Below, one piece after another: positions 27,707 to 35,807 of a stretch of 64,000 bases of DNA. Position 1 is the first letter of the stretch. Each line of letters starts with the position of its first letter. The notes under the pieces are model-generated. The model saw nothing but the letters and a program-made list of their open reading frames with translations. It did no database searches and was not told the DNA's origin. Source of the DNA: Pelomonas sp052436255 (GTDB lineage: Bacteria > Pseudomonadota > Gammaproteobacteria > Burkholderiales > Burkholderiaceae_C); assembly GCA_052436255.1 (NCBI GenBank), contig JBQVNP010000004.1, positions 1 through 64,000 on the forward strand, written 5' to 3'. A program made the translations under genes and the position numbers.

Positions 27707-28410
27707 TGTTCACCGGCATCGTCCAAGGCGTGGCTCGCGTGCAGGCCATTGAAGCGCGCGAGGGCTTGCACACGCTGCACCTGAAGTTTCCGGAAGGTTT
27801 CGACGCGGAACTGGCCGTTGGCGCCAGCGTGTCCTGCGACGGCGTCTGCCTGACGGTCACGGAGCGGCCGGAGCCCGGGGTCGCGCGGTTCGACGTGATG
27901 GGTCAGACGATGAGCCTGACGACGCTGGGCGGGCTGCAGCCGGGCTCGGGCCTGAACGTCGAGCGCGCCGCCAGGGACGGCGCCGAGATTGGCGGCCATC
28001 CGCTGTCCGGCCATGTCGACGTGTCCGCCCGCATCGCCGAGATCCGCCGGCCCGACAACAACCACGTCATCCGCTTCGCCGTGCCGGCGCCGTGGATGCG
28101 CTATGTGTTCGCCAAGGGCTATATCGGCGTCAACGGCTGCAGCCTGACCGTGGCAGAAGCCCAGCGCGAACGCGATGGCTCGGGCTGGTTCGAGGTCTGG
28201 CTGATTCCCGAGACATTGCGCGTGACGACCTTTGGCGACAAGGGGGTGGGCGACGCCATCCACATCGAGATCGACCGCAGCACGCAGGTCGTCGTCGACA
28301 CGGTGCGCGACGCGCTGGACGAGAAGCTGGGCCCGCTGCTGCCGGTGCTGGAAGCCATCGCGCGGGAGCGTGGCATCGACATCACCCAGCTTGCGCTGCC
28401 GCGCAGCTGA
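27706..28410 (+). CDS. ribE: Riboflavin synthase alpha subunit
   Basis: 234 residues with two internally repeated lumazine-binding domains: residues 1-95 (MFTGIVQGVARVQAI, SCDGVCLTVTE) and 96-205 (IGGHPLSGHVDVSARI, GVNGCSLTVAE). The dismutation of two 6,7-dimethyl-8-ribityllumazine molecules gives riboflavin. It is about 20 residues longer than the E. coli enzyme at the C terminus. Starts on the YffB-like stop. No FMN riboswitch is seen upstream, as expected for an internal gene. Confidence 0.9.
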   Translation: MFTGIVQGVARVQAIEAREGLHTLHLKFPEGFDAELAVGASVSCDGVCLTVTERPEPGVARFDVMGQTMSLTTLGGLQPGSGLNVERAARDGAEIGGHPLSGHVDVSARIAEIRRPDNNHVIRFAVPAPWMRYVFAKGYIGVNGCSLTVAEAQRERDGSGWFEVWLIPETLRVTTFGDKGVGDAIHIEIDRSTQVVVDTVRDALDEKLGPLLPVLEAIARERGIDITQLALPRS

Positions 28411-28419
28411 GAGCGCGCC

Positions 28420-29388
28420 ATGCTGATCAACAGCGCGGTCTATGAAGATGGCCGCATCGTGGCCGAGCCGGCGCTGGAGGGTGTCTCCGAAGCCCTTGAG
28501 ACGACGTCCGGCTTCATCTGGATCGCCTTGCGCGACCCGGGCGATGAGGAGCTCGACCTGCTGCAGTACGAGCTGGACCTGCCGCCTCTGGCTGTCGAGG
28601 ACGCCCGCAAGGGCCTGCAGCGGCCCAAGCTGGAGGAGTACGGCGACATCCTGTTCGCCGCCATGCACCTGTTGGAGGCCGGCCCCGACGGCCTGGAGGT
28701 CGGCGAGGTGCATGTGTTCGTCGGCAACCGCTTCGTGGTGTCGGTGCGGCACCGCAGCGCCCAGGGTTTTCTTGGCGTGCGCGACCGCGCCGAGCGCGAG
28801 CCCGAGCTGCTGCGCCAGGGGCCGGGTTTTGTCTTTTATGCCTTGATGGACGCGGTGGTGGACCGCTACTTCCCGCTCATCGAGGCCATCGAGGCCGAGC
28901 TGGACCAACTGGAAGAGACGATGTTCCAGCCGCGTCAGGACCGCCAGGCCGTCGTCGAGCGGCTGTTCGGCCTCAAGCAGCGGCTCACCACACTGCGCCA
29001 CGCCGTCACGCCGCTGCTGGACGTGGCCTCCAAGCTGCACGGTGGGCGCGTGCCGGTGGTCTGCAAGTCCATGCAGGACTATTTCCGTGACGTCTACGAC
29101 CACCTGCTGCGCATCCAGGCCAGCATCGACGCCGCGCGCGAAACCATCATTGCGGCCACCCAGGTCAACCTGACGCTGGTCTCCATCGACGAGTCGCTGG
29201 TCACCAAGCGGCTGGCCGCCTGGGCCGCCATCTTTGCGGCGTCCACAGCGCTGGCCGGCATCTGGGGCATGAACTTCGAGAGGATGCCCGAGCTGAGATG
29301 GGCCTTCGGCTACCCGATGGCGCTGGGCATCATCGCCGTTGTCAGCGGGGCGTTGTACTGGCGCTTCAAGCGCCTGAAATGGCTTTGA
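28420..29388 (+). CDS. corA: CorA family magnesium/cobalt transporter
   Basis: 322 residues. Long cytoplasmic N-terminal domain with coiled helices, then two C-terminal membrane helices (about 265-285 and 297-315). The first ends in the diagnostic GMN motif (IWGMNFERMP). CorA pentamers import Mg2+, Co2+ or Ni2+. It starts nine bases after riboflavin synthase and ends with the typical basic tail (YWRFKRLKWL). No M-box riboswitch is visible. Confidence 0.94.
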   Translation: MLINSAVYEDGRIVAEPALEGVSEALETTSGFIWIALRDPGDEELDLLQYELDLPPLAVEDARKGLQRPKLEEYGDILFAAMHLLEAGPDGLEVGEVHVFVGNRFVVSVRHRSAQGFLGVRDRAEREPELLRQGPGFVFYALMDAVVDRYFPLIEAIEAELDQLEETMFQPRQDRQAVVERLFGLKQRLTTLRHAVTPLLDVASKLHGGRVPVVCKSMQDYFRDVYDHLLRIQASIDAARETIIAATQVNLTLVSIDESLVTKRLAAWAAIFAASTALAGIWGMNFERMPELRWAFGYPMALGIIAVVSGALYWRFKRLKWL

Positions 29389-29499
29389 AGTGAAAAGAGC
29401 GTCCGGCCCCACAGACACAGGCGCGCGGCGAGAGGAGCGTCACCTGACGACCATCGGGTTGGCCTTGCTGCAGGGCGTGGGTTGCCGGCTCAGGGCCTG

Positions 29500-30081
29500 A
29501 TGCGCTGGCGGCCTTCGCGTGCCGCGGGCATGTTGCTGGTGCTGGCGGTGCACGGCCTGGCGGTCTGGCTCATCTGGCGCTCGCTGGCCAGCCGTGAGCC
29601 GGCGCACGCGCAGCGATGGACGGTGATTCGATGGCTGCCGCTGCCATTGCAGCCCGCTGCCGAGAAACCCGCGCCGCCGGTGGCGCGACGCGCCGATGTC
29701 AGGCCCGCGATCACGGGGGCAGCGCCGGCGCCGGTCTCGCAGGGCGAGGCGGCGCAAGGTGACGCGCCGGCCCAGCCGAGCGTTGGCGCGGGCGCAGCGC
29801 GCGCCGGTGCGCCGGTCGCGGTGCCGCTGGTGTTGCTGCCCTCCAAGGAGGTATTGCGCGGCGCGCTGGCCAATCCGGCGACGCAGGATCCCCGCGCCAA
29901 CTCGCCGCGACCGACGGCCGAGGAGCGCATGGCCATGGCCATCGACAACCAACTGTGTGTGCGCGAGGAGCGCTTGCCCGACGGCTCGGTGCGCCGCTGG
30001 ATGGGGCGCCTCAAGCGCACGGCCAGCGCCATCGAGACGCGGACGGGGCACCGGGGGATCGACCTCTCCGTGTGCGAGTAG
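29500..30081 (+). CDS. Hypothetical single-pass membrane protein, Pro/Ala-rich
   Basis: 193 residues I do not recognise. One N-terminal hydrophobic segment (MLLVLAVHGLAVWLIW, about 11-26) is followed by a Pro/Ala-rich linker (about 45-115) and a short conserved-looking C terminus (IDNQLCVREERLPDGSVRRW). The layout, a cytoplasmic stub, one helix and a periplasmic Pro-rich stalk, recalls TonB-like or cell-envelope spanning proteins, but no TonB C-terminal domain is seen. ATG 29500 preferred over a TTG at 29482. Confidence 0.65.
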   Translation: MRWRPSRAAGMLLVLAVHGLAVWLIWRSLASREPAHAQRWTVIRWLPLPLQPAAEKPAPPVARRADVRPAITGAAPAPVSQGEAAQGDAPAQPSVGAGAARAGAPVAVPLVLLPSKEVLRGALANPATQDPRANSPRPTAEERMAMAIDNQLCVREERLPDGSVRRWMGRLKRTASAIETRTGHRGIDLSVCE

Positions 30082-30096
30082 GCGGACACTGCCGCG

Positions 30097-30315
30097 ATGA
30101 ACCCGGAAGACCTCCTCAAGCTCGTCACCACCGAGATGCCCTTCGGCAAGCACCAGGGAACGCAGATCGCCGATTTGCCCGCCAACTACCTCCACTGGTT
30201 CGCCCGCGAAGGATTCCCCAAGGGCGAAATCGGGCGGCTGCTGGCGCTGATGCAGGAGATCGATCACAACGGCCTGGGCGAGCTGCTCAAGCCCCTGCGC
30301 GGCCGGCGCTGCTGA
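30097..30315 (+). CDS. DUF3820 family protein
   Basis: 72-residue small protein. The pattern MPFGKHQGTQIADLPANYLHWF is characteristic of DUF3820, often called a quorum-sensing-regulated or YfhL-like small protein, with a predicted nucleic-acid or exonuclease-like fold. The function is unknown. It starts 15 bases after the upstream membrane-protein gene and may be in the same transcript. Confidence 0.85.
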   Translation: MNPEDLLKLVTTEMPFGKHQGTQIADLPANYLHWFAREGFPKGEIGRLLALMQEIDHNGLGELLKPLRGRRC

Positions 30316-30434
30316 ACCGGCTCAAGCCGCGCTTCCTTCCGTTTAAGGCGCCGCCTCTGCGGCCCGTCGGATGGCCGTTTGAATCGGCAAGGACCCTCCC
30401 TAGCCTGCGAGCCATCACAGATCAGGAGGCGGCC

Positions 30435-31301
30435 ATGCTGCAGATACAGGACGTCGTCAAGACCTTCGGAAAACTCAAGGCCGTCGATGGCGTGTCGCTC
30501 GACCTTCAGCCCGGTGTCGTCGGTCTCATCGGCCACAACGGCGCGGGCAAGAGCACGCTGATGCAGATGCTGGCCACGCTGTGCAAGCCCAGCAGCGGCC
30601 GCATCCTGCTCGACGGCCAGGACATCGTCGCGAGACCTGAGCTGATGCGCCGCCGCCTGGGCTATCTGCCGCAGGACTTCGGCGTCTACCCGCACCTGAC
30701 GGCGCTGGAGTTCCTGCAGTACTTCGCCGCGCTCAAGGGCGTGCGCGACCCGCGCCGCCTGCAGGCCCTGCTGCAGCTCGTCAACCTGCATGAACAGGCC
30801 CACCGCCCCGCTGCGGGTTTCTCGGGCGGCATGCGTCAGCGCCTGGGCATTGCGCAGGCGCTGCTGAACGACCCCGATGTGCTCATCGTCGACGAGCCCA
30901 CCGCCGGTCTGGACCCCGAGGAGAGGCTGCGCTTTCGGCATCTGCTCGGCGACCTGGGGCGCCAGCGCCTGGTCATCGTGTCGACCCACATCGTCTCGGA
31001 TGTGGAGAACATGGCCTCCCACCTGGCCGTCATGCGCAATGGCCGGCTGGTGGCGTTCGAGACACCCGACGCCGTGCTGGCGCGTGCGGCGGGCCAGGTG
31101 TGGACGGCGCTGCTCGAGCCCGCCGACTACGAGGCGCTGCGCGCCCATCTGCATGTGCTGCAGGCCCAGCCCCAGGGCGGGCGCATGCAGGTGCGCATTG
31201 CCCACCCGACGCGGCCGTTCGCCGAGGCGCAGCCGGCGCAGGCCAGCCTGGAAGAAGCGCTGATGGCGCAGCGCTATGCCGATGCGCGGGTGGCCGCATG
31301 A
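30435..31301 (+). CDS. ABC transporter ATP-binding protein
   Basis: 288 residues. Walker A GHNGAGKST, Q-loop YLPQDFG, signature FSGGMRQRLGIAQAL, Walker B VLIVDEPTAGLDPEER, H-loop STHIV. It belongs to the CcmA/NatA-like exporters. A strong AGGAGG ribosome-binding site lies at 30424-30429. The extra C-terminal 60 residues are typical of drug/Na+ exporter subunits. ATGA overlap with the membrane subunit. Substrate unknown. Confidence 0.92.
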   Translation: MLQIQDVVKTFGKLKAVDGVSLDLQPGVVGLIGHNGAGKSTLMQMLATLCKPSSGRILLDGQDIVARPELMRRRLGYLPQDFGVYPHLTALEFLQYFAALKGVRDPRRLQALLQLVNLHEQAHRPAAGFSGGMRQRLGIAQALLNDPDVLIVDEPTAGLDPEERLRFRHLLGDLGRQRLVIVSTHIVSDVENMASHLAVMRNGRLVAFETPDAVLARAAGQVWTALLEPADYEALRAHLHVLQAQPQGGRMQVRIAHPTRPFAEAQPAQASLEEALMAQRYADARVAA

Positions 31302-32878
31302 ACTGGGGGTTGCACAACGCGCTGGTGCTCAATGAATGGCGGCTGCGCAGCCGCCGTGTCAGCAGCCTGGTGATCCTGCTTGCCGTCGTGGCCTTGAGCT
31401 GGCTGATGGTGCTGGACCCGCAAAGCGGCATGGCCATGATGGTCACGGGCAAGCAGCGCGTGGCCTACGAAAGCGAAGCGCTGGCCTTCGCCACCACGCT
31501 GATCGCATCGCTGCTGTTCGGGCTGGCCGGCTTTTATCTGGCGCGCGGGCGCAGCCAGGAGGACCTGCGTACCGGCACCGCCGCCGTGCTGGCCGCCACG
31601 CCGGTGTCCAACGCGCAGTGGCTGGGCGCGCGCTGGCTGGGCGCCTTCGGTTTTTTGATGACGCTGGGCATCGTCGTCATGCTGACCATCTGGGTGCTGC
31701 AGCTGGTGCGTGGCGAAGGTCCGCTGCAGCCGCTGCCCTATCTGCAGATGCTGGTGCTGGGTCTGGCGCCGGGGTTGATGCTGTGCGCCAGCCTGGCCGT
31801 GCTGTCGGACGCCTGGGCGCCGCTGATGGGCAAGCGCGGTGACGCGCTGTACTGGGTCCTGTGGATGCTGCAGTTCGCCTTCATCCCGGTCTTCTTGGGG
31901 CCGGGTGGCGCGGTGGGCTTGAGCGGCTGGCAGCTGTTCGACATCAACGGCGTGTCGCCGCTGCTGGTGAGCATCAGCCGGTTGATGGAGGTCAGCAGCA
32001 TGAGCGTGGGCGGCGGGCCTTTCGATGCCTCGCTGCCGCTTCTGCACATGCCCGAGGGGCTGTGGACCCGGGAACTGGTGGCGCTGCGACTGGGCTCGAT
32101 GCTGCTGGCGCTGCTGCCGCTGTGGCCCGCAGCGCTGCTGTTCCACCGTTATGCGCCCGACCGCGTCAGGTTGCGCCAGGCCGGCGGTCGCTGGCAACTG
32201 GTGCGGGCCCTGCTGTGGTTGCTGCAGCCGGTGATGCGGCCCTTCAGCCGCGTACTGGGGCGCCTGATGCGCGTTGCCGCGCGGCTGCCGGGCTGGCCCG
32301 GCCGCTGGCTGGCGGACGTCGGCCTGGTGCTGCTCAGCCAGCCCCTGCTGGCGCTGGGGATGCTGGGCTGCGCGGTGGCGTCGGCCTTCGTGCCTGTTGA
32401 GGATCTGCCCGGCCTGCTGGCGGTGGTGCTTTGCGCCTGGGGCATGGCGATGGCGGACGTCAGCTCACGGGACCCGCAGAGCGGCACGCTAGCCCTGGCC
32501 AGTGCTACGCCGGGCGGTGCGCTGGAGCGCGGCTGGCGGCAGGCGCTAGTGGCCTTCGGCTTGGGGCTGCTGGTGGCGGCACCCGCCATGCTGCGCTGGT
32601 CCGCCGAGGCCCCGCTGCGCGCGCTGGCCTGCGGCACCGGCCTGCTGTTCCTCAGCGCGGCGGCCGCGCTGTTGGGCCGGCTGACGCAGGGGTCGCGCAC
32701 CTTCCTGGCCCTGTTCCTGTTCGGGCTCTACCTGAACCTGCAGAAGACCGGCATCGGCGCGCTGGACCTGCTGGGGCTCAGCGGCGACGCTCACTGGGGC
32801 AGCGTGGCCGGCTTTGCACTCGCGGGCTTGCTGGGCTTTGCCAGCCTGCTGGTGCTGCCCCGGTGGCGTCGGACCTGA
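31298..32878 (+). CDS. ABC transporter membrane (permease) subunit
   Basis: 526 residues with about twelve hydrophobic segments, i.e. two halves of an ABC-2-type permease in one chain. N-terminal half: LVILLAVVALSWLMVL, TTLIASLLFGLAGFYLARGR (RSQEDLR loop), LGFLMTLGIVV-type helices. It is the partner of the preceding ATPase, with which it overlaps by ATGA. The doubled size explains the single permease gene. The exported substrate cannot be deduced. Confidence 0.88.
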   Translation: MNWGLHNALVLNEWRLRSRRVSSLVILLAVVALSWLMVLDPQSGMAMMVTGKQRVAYESEALAFATTLIASLLFGLAGFYLARGRSQEDLRTGTAAVLAATPVSNAQWLGARWLGAFGFLMTLGIVVMLTIWVLQLVRGEGPLQPLPYLQMLVLGLAPGLMLCASLAVLSDAWAPLMGKRGDALYWVLWMLQFAFIPVFLGPGGAVGLSGWQLFDINGVSPLLVSISRLMEVSSMSVGGGPFDASLPLLHMPEGLWTRELVALRLGSMLLALLPLWPAALLFHRYAPDRVRLRQAGGRWQLVRALLWLLQPVMRPFSRVLGRLMRVAARLPGWPGRWLADVGLVLLSQPLLALGMLGCAVASAFVPVEDLPGLLAVVLCAWGMAMADVSSRDPQSGTLALASATPGGALERGWRQALVAFGLGLLVAAPAMLRWSAEAPLRALACGTGLLFLSAAAALLGRLTQGSRTFLALFLFGLYLNLQKTGIGALDLLGLSGDAHWGSVAGFALAGLLGFASLLVLPRWRRT

Positions 32879-32934
32879 GGCGCAGGCGGTGACCTACAGC
32901 AGCACCGCGCCGGCTGGCGCACCATTGGCTGGCC

Positions 32935-33450
32935 ATGACCGCACGTTTGAACGTCCTCTCCCTGCTGGTGGCCGGCCTGCTCGGCATGCCCGCCAGCGCC
33001 GAGGAACTGCCGCGCTCGCCCGGTTGCCGCACGGCGTTGCAAGCGCTGGAGCAGGCCGAGGAGGCCATCGCCGCCACGGCCGCAGCCTCGGCCGCCACCG
33101 TGCCCGATCGTGAGCGCCAGCGCAGCGTGGCCGCGCGTCTGCAACCGCTGCGCCAACGTGTGGCCGACGCCTGCCTGGGCGGGCTGACCACGTCGCCGCC
33201 GCCGTCGCAGCGCACCTGGACGCCGCCCTCGCCGGCCCGGCCCTCGGCAGCGGTACCGCGACCGCCAGCCTCACCGCCGCCCTTGCCACCCGTGCACATC
33301 CCGCGCGTCGAGGCGCCGGTGACCGTCAGCAACTGCAATGCCGCCACCTGCATCGCCAGCGATGGCTCGACGCTGACCCGGGTGGGCCCCAACCTTGTCG
33401 GCCCGCGCGGGCTGTGCACCGTCCAGGGCAACTTCCTGCACTGCCCCTGA
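32935..33450 (+). CDS. Hypothetical secreted protein
   Basis: 171 residues I do not recognise. Signal peptide MTARLNVLSLLVAGLLGMPASA is followed by a helical segment, a Pro-rich linker (about 88-122) and a C-terminal Cys-rich tail (SNCNAATCIASDG, GLCTVQGNFLHCP) with four Cys that could form two disulfides. It stands alone between the ABC exporter and the ECF sigma factor. Confidence 0.7.
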   Translation: MTARLNVLSLLVAGLLGMPASAEELPRSPGCRTALQALEQAEEAIAATAAASAATVPDRERQRSVAARLQPLRQRVADACLGGLTTSPPPSQRTWTPPSPARPSAAVPRPPASPPPLPPVHIPRVEAPVTVSNCNAATCIASDGSTLTRVGPNLVGPRGLCTVQGNFLHCP

Positions 33451-33529
33451 GGTCTTGCCCTGACGCCTTCCCCCGGCGCATGCCGCAGCGGCGCCGTGAC
33501 GCATGGCAACATCGGCCGGCGCCGGGCGA

Positions 33530-33556
33530 TGTCACAAAGACCGGGGCTGTTTCGTC
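33530..33556 (+). promoter_or_regulatory. ECF41-type promoter of the sigma factor gene
   Basis: TGTCACA at 33530-33536 and CGTC at 33553-33556 with exactly 16 bases between, the published ECF41 promoter pattern. The expected transcription start (about 33562-33566) coincides with the ATG at 33565, implying a leaderless, autoregulated mRNA and excluding the upstream in-frame starts at 33496 and 33529 for this transcript. Confidence 0.85.
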
Positions 33557-33564
33557 TGTCGGGC

Positions 33565-34551
33565 ATGAACGCCGAAAACCCTCTCGCCGCGGCAACGACC
33601 GCCCCCGCCGACCTGTCGCCGCCCGCCCGCGCGCGCCGTTTCGACCAGGAGCACGCCCGCCGCCTGCGCGCGCTGGCCTATCGCATGCTCGGCTCGCGTG
33701 CCGAGGCCGAGGACATCGTGCAGGAGGCCTGGCTGCGCTGGGCCGACGTGGACGAAGCCACCGTCGAGCACGCCGGCGCTTTCCTGTCCCGGCTGGTCAC
33801 CCACCTCTGCCTGGACAAGCTGCGTTCCGCCGCCCATCAGCGCGAGCACTACGTGGGCGTCTGGCTGCCCGAGCCGCTGCTGGAGGACGAAACCCTGTTC
33901 GGCTGGGCGCCGGGCCCCGACAAGCAGGCCGAGTTCGCGCAGGACGTGTCCATCGCCTTCATGCTGGCGCTGGAGCGCCTGTCGCCGCTGGAGCGTGCGG
34001 CCTTCCTGCTGCACGACGTGTTCGACCTGGACTACGACGAGATCGCGCGGCATCTGGACCGCAGCGAGCCCGCCTGCCGCCAGCTCATCAGCCGCGCGCG
34101 CAAGAACGTCAAGGTCGACTACGCGCGCCGTGAAGTGGCGAAAGAGGAGGGCGAGCGACTGGTGGCCGCCTTCATGCACGCGGTGCGCAGCCAGGACGTG
34201 TCGGCGCTGGCGCAACTGCTGGCCGAGGACGCCGTGATGCTGGCGGACGGTGGCGGCAAGGTCAGCGCCGTGCCGCGGCCGCTGCACGGCGGTGCGCAGA
34301 TCGCGCGCGTCTTCATCGGCTTTGCGCAGATGCCCACCAGCCGCGCCTGGCGCATGGTGCCGGCACTCGTCAACGGCCTGCCCGGGTTGCTCATCATCGA
34401 CACCGCCGCAGGCGGGCGCCTGGTGCAGACGATTGCGCTCGCGCCGGCACAGGCCGACGGCCAGGTCGGCGCGCTCTACATCCAGCGCAACCCCGAAAAG
34501 CTGGCCGCCCTCGCAGCGCGTGTCACAAGCGCCACGGCTGATCCGTCTTGA
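33565..34551 (+). CDS. ECF41-type RNA polymerase sigma factor with C-terminal SnoaL-like domain
   Basis: 328 residues: sigma2 (about 25-90, YRMLGSRAEAEDIVQEAWLRW), linker with WLPEPL (100-105), sigma4 (about 130-185, LSPLERAAFLLHDVF), and a fused SnoaL-like domain (about 195-315). The ECF41 hallmarks WLPEPL, DGGGK (228-232) and NPEKL (309-313) are all present. In this group the C-terminal extension controls activity in place of an anti-sigma factor. The gene is followed by the CMD-family gene, and both have identical-type promoters, so it likely activates itself and that target. Confidence 0.93.
   Translation: MNAENPLAAATTAPADLSPPARARRFDQEHARRLRALAYRMLGSRAEAEDIVQEAWLRWADVDEATVEHAGAFLSRLVTHLCLDKLRSAAHQREHYVGVWLPEPLLEDETLFGWAPGPDKQAEFAQDVSIAFMLALERLSPLERAAFLLHDVFDLDYDEIARHLDRSEPACRQLISRARKNVKVDYARREVAKEEGERLVAAFMHAVRSQDVSALAQLLAEDAVMLADGGGKVSAVPRPLHGGAQIARVFIGFAQMPTSRAWRMVPALVNGLPGLLIIDTAAGGRLVQTIALAPAQADGQVGALYIQRNPEKLAALAARVTSATADPS
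34521..34547 (+). promoter_or_regulatory. ECF41-type promoter of the CMD-family gene
   Basis: TGTCACA at 34521-34527 and CGTC at 34544-34547, spacer exactly 16, embedded in the last codons of the sigma factor gene. Transcription would begin near 34553-34557, giving a leader of about 45 bases with an AAGGA ribosome-binding site before the ATG at 34600. Confidence 0.88.
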
Positions 34552-34599
34552 GGATGAGGCCGGCAATCTCGCAGGCCGCCACAGCCCAAGGACATCGCC

Positions 34600-35079
34600 A
34601 TGAGCACACACGCCCCCCGCCTCGACTACTTCCGCCAGTCCGCCGACCTGTCCAGGAAGTACATGGACTTCGGCATGGCCTTCCGCATGGACAAGACGCT
34701 GGCCCTGCTGGTGGACATCCGCGCCTCCCAGCTCAACGGCTGCGCCTTCTGCCTGGACATGCACGTCAAGCAGGCCAAGATCCACGGCGAGCGCGAGCTG
34801 CGCCTGCACCACGTGGCCATCTGGCACGAGTCGCCGCTGTTCACGCCCAAGGAGCGTGCCGGGCTGGCCTGGACGGAACTGCTGACGCACATCCCGCGCG
34901 AAGGCATCTCCGACGCCGCCTATGCCGAGGTGCGCGAGCACTTCCCCGACGAGGAGCTGTCGGAGCTGACCTGGCGCGTTGCCGCCATCAACGGCTGGAA
35001 CCGCATGAATGTGGCCTTCCGCAACGTGCCCGGCTCGCTGGACAAGATGTTCGGGTTGGAGAAGGCCGGACTGAGCTGA
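34600..35079 (+). CDS. Carboxymuconolactone decarboxylase (AhpD-like) family protein
   Basis: 159 residues with the AhpD-type redox motif NGCAFCLDMH (CxxC and a His six residues after the first Cys), as in alkylhydroperoxidase-like proteins. Genes of this family are the best-known conserved targets next to ECF41 sigma factors, matching the promoter here. It likely handles peroxide or another oxidant with a thiol partner. ATG follows CCCAAGGACATCGCC. Confidence 0.92.
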   Translation: MSTHAPRLDYFRQSADLSRKYMDFGMAFRMDKTLALLVDIRASQLNGCAFCLDMHVKQAKIHGERELRLHHVAIWHESPLFTPKERAGLAWTELLTHIPREGISDAAYAEVREHFPDEELSELTWRVAAINGWNRMNVAFRNVPGSLDKMFGLEKAGLS

Positions 35080-35081
35080 CG

Positions 35082-35096
35082 CGGCGCACCGCGCCG
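35082..35096. terminator. Short GC hairpin between convergent genes
   Basis: CGGCGC-ACC-GCGCCG: six-base stem, three-base loop, filling the 19-base gap between the convergent CMD-family and metzincin-like genes. No T tract follows in either direction, so it could be a weak bidirectional terminator only. Confidence 0.35.
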
Positions 35097-35098
35097 GC

Positions 35099-35770
35099 TC
35101 AGATGCTGTAGCCGGGGTGGGTGGCGAAGGCGTTGTCGATGACGAGGTTGCCGCGCTGGCGGGCGCGTTCACGCATTGCCGAGGTGGTGCGCGCGCCGGC
35201 GGCATAGAACCACCACAGGTAGAGCGCGCCATACATCCACGCGCCTTCGTGGCCCCAGCTGGAGTCGGCGCCATCCTTGCCCGCACCGAACACGGAGCCG
35301 GCCGGGAACTTGGCGTTGTGCGACTTGCCGCCGGCGTGACGCGCCTCGTGGATCAGCGTCTCGGCACGGCCGGGCACGTCCTTGGTGTAGAAGAAGCCGA
35401 GGTAGACCTCGACCGTGTCGCCGCTCGCTCGCGCAATGGCCGAACCGTCGCCGCATTTGCTGCGCAGGTCGTCGATGTTGTTGCGCACATAGCGCCGGCC
35501 CCAGTTGAGGATGGGCGAGTTCCAGCTTTCGTTCTGGTAGTCCTGGGCCGAGTAGGTGAGCAAATAGCAGCCGTTGAAGGCGCGCGCCAGCGGCTTGCTG
35601 GTATTGCAGGGGTCTTCCCAGCCGAAGCCGTCGTCCCAGTAATTCTTGTTGCCCTGGAAGCCGTAGGCGTTCCAGAAGTAGTCGATGTAGGCCTGGTTGC
35701 AGATGACGGCACCGTAGAGGTTGTCGCCGGAGGCATTCTTGTCAGGCACAGAGTAGGTGCACGTGGCCAT
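35099..35770 (-). CDS. Uncharacterised metzincin-like zinc metalloprotease
   Basis: 223 residues I cannot assign to a named family. It has the complete metzincin zinc motif HExxHxxGxxH (His141, Glu142, His145, Gly148, His151), with a candidate Met-turn at GAWMYG (Met179). No signal peptide is seen (MATCTYSVPDKN), and five Cys (4, 24, 55, 68, 106) lie before the site. It is downstream of a HEAT-repeat gene, 37 bases apart on the same strand, so the two are probably co-transcribed. ATG 35770 is chosen because AGGAG precedes it. A protease role is inferred from the motif alone. Confidence 0.72.
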   Translation of the reverse strand: MATCTYSVPDKNASGDNLYGAVICNQAYIDYFWNAYGFQGNKNYWDDGFGWEDPCNTSKPLARAFNGCYLLTYSAQDYQNESWNSPILNWGRRYVRNNIDDLRSKCGDGSAIARASGDTVEVYLGFFYTKDVPGRAETLIHEARHAGGKSHNAKFPAGSVFGAGKDGADSSWGHEGAWMYGALYLWWFYAAGARTTSAMRERARQRGNLVIDNAFATHPGYSI

Positions 35771-35807
35771 GGAGGGCTCCTGTTGCGGGGTCAGAGGGCG
35801 GCTGCTG

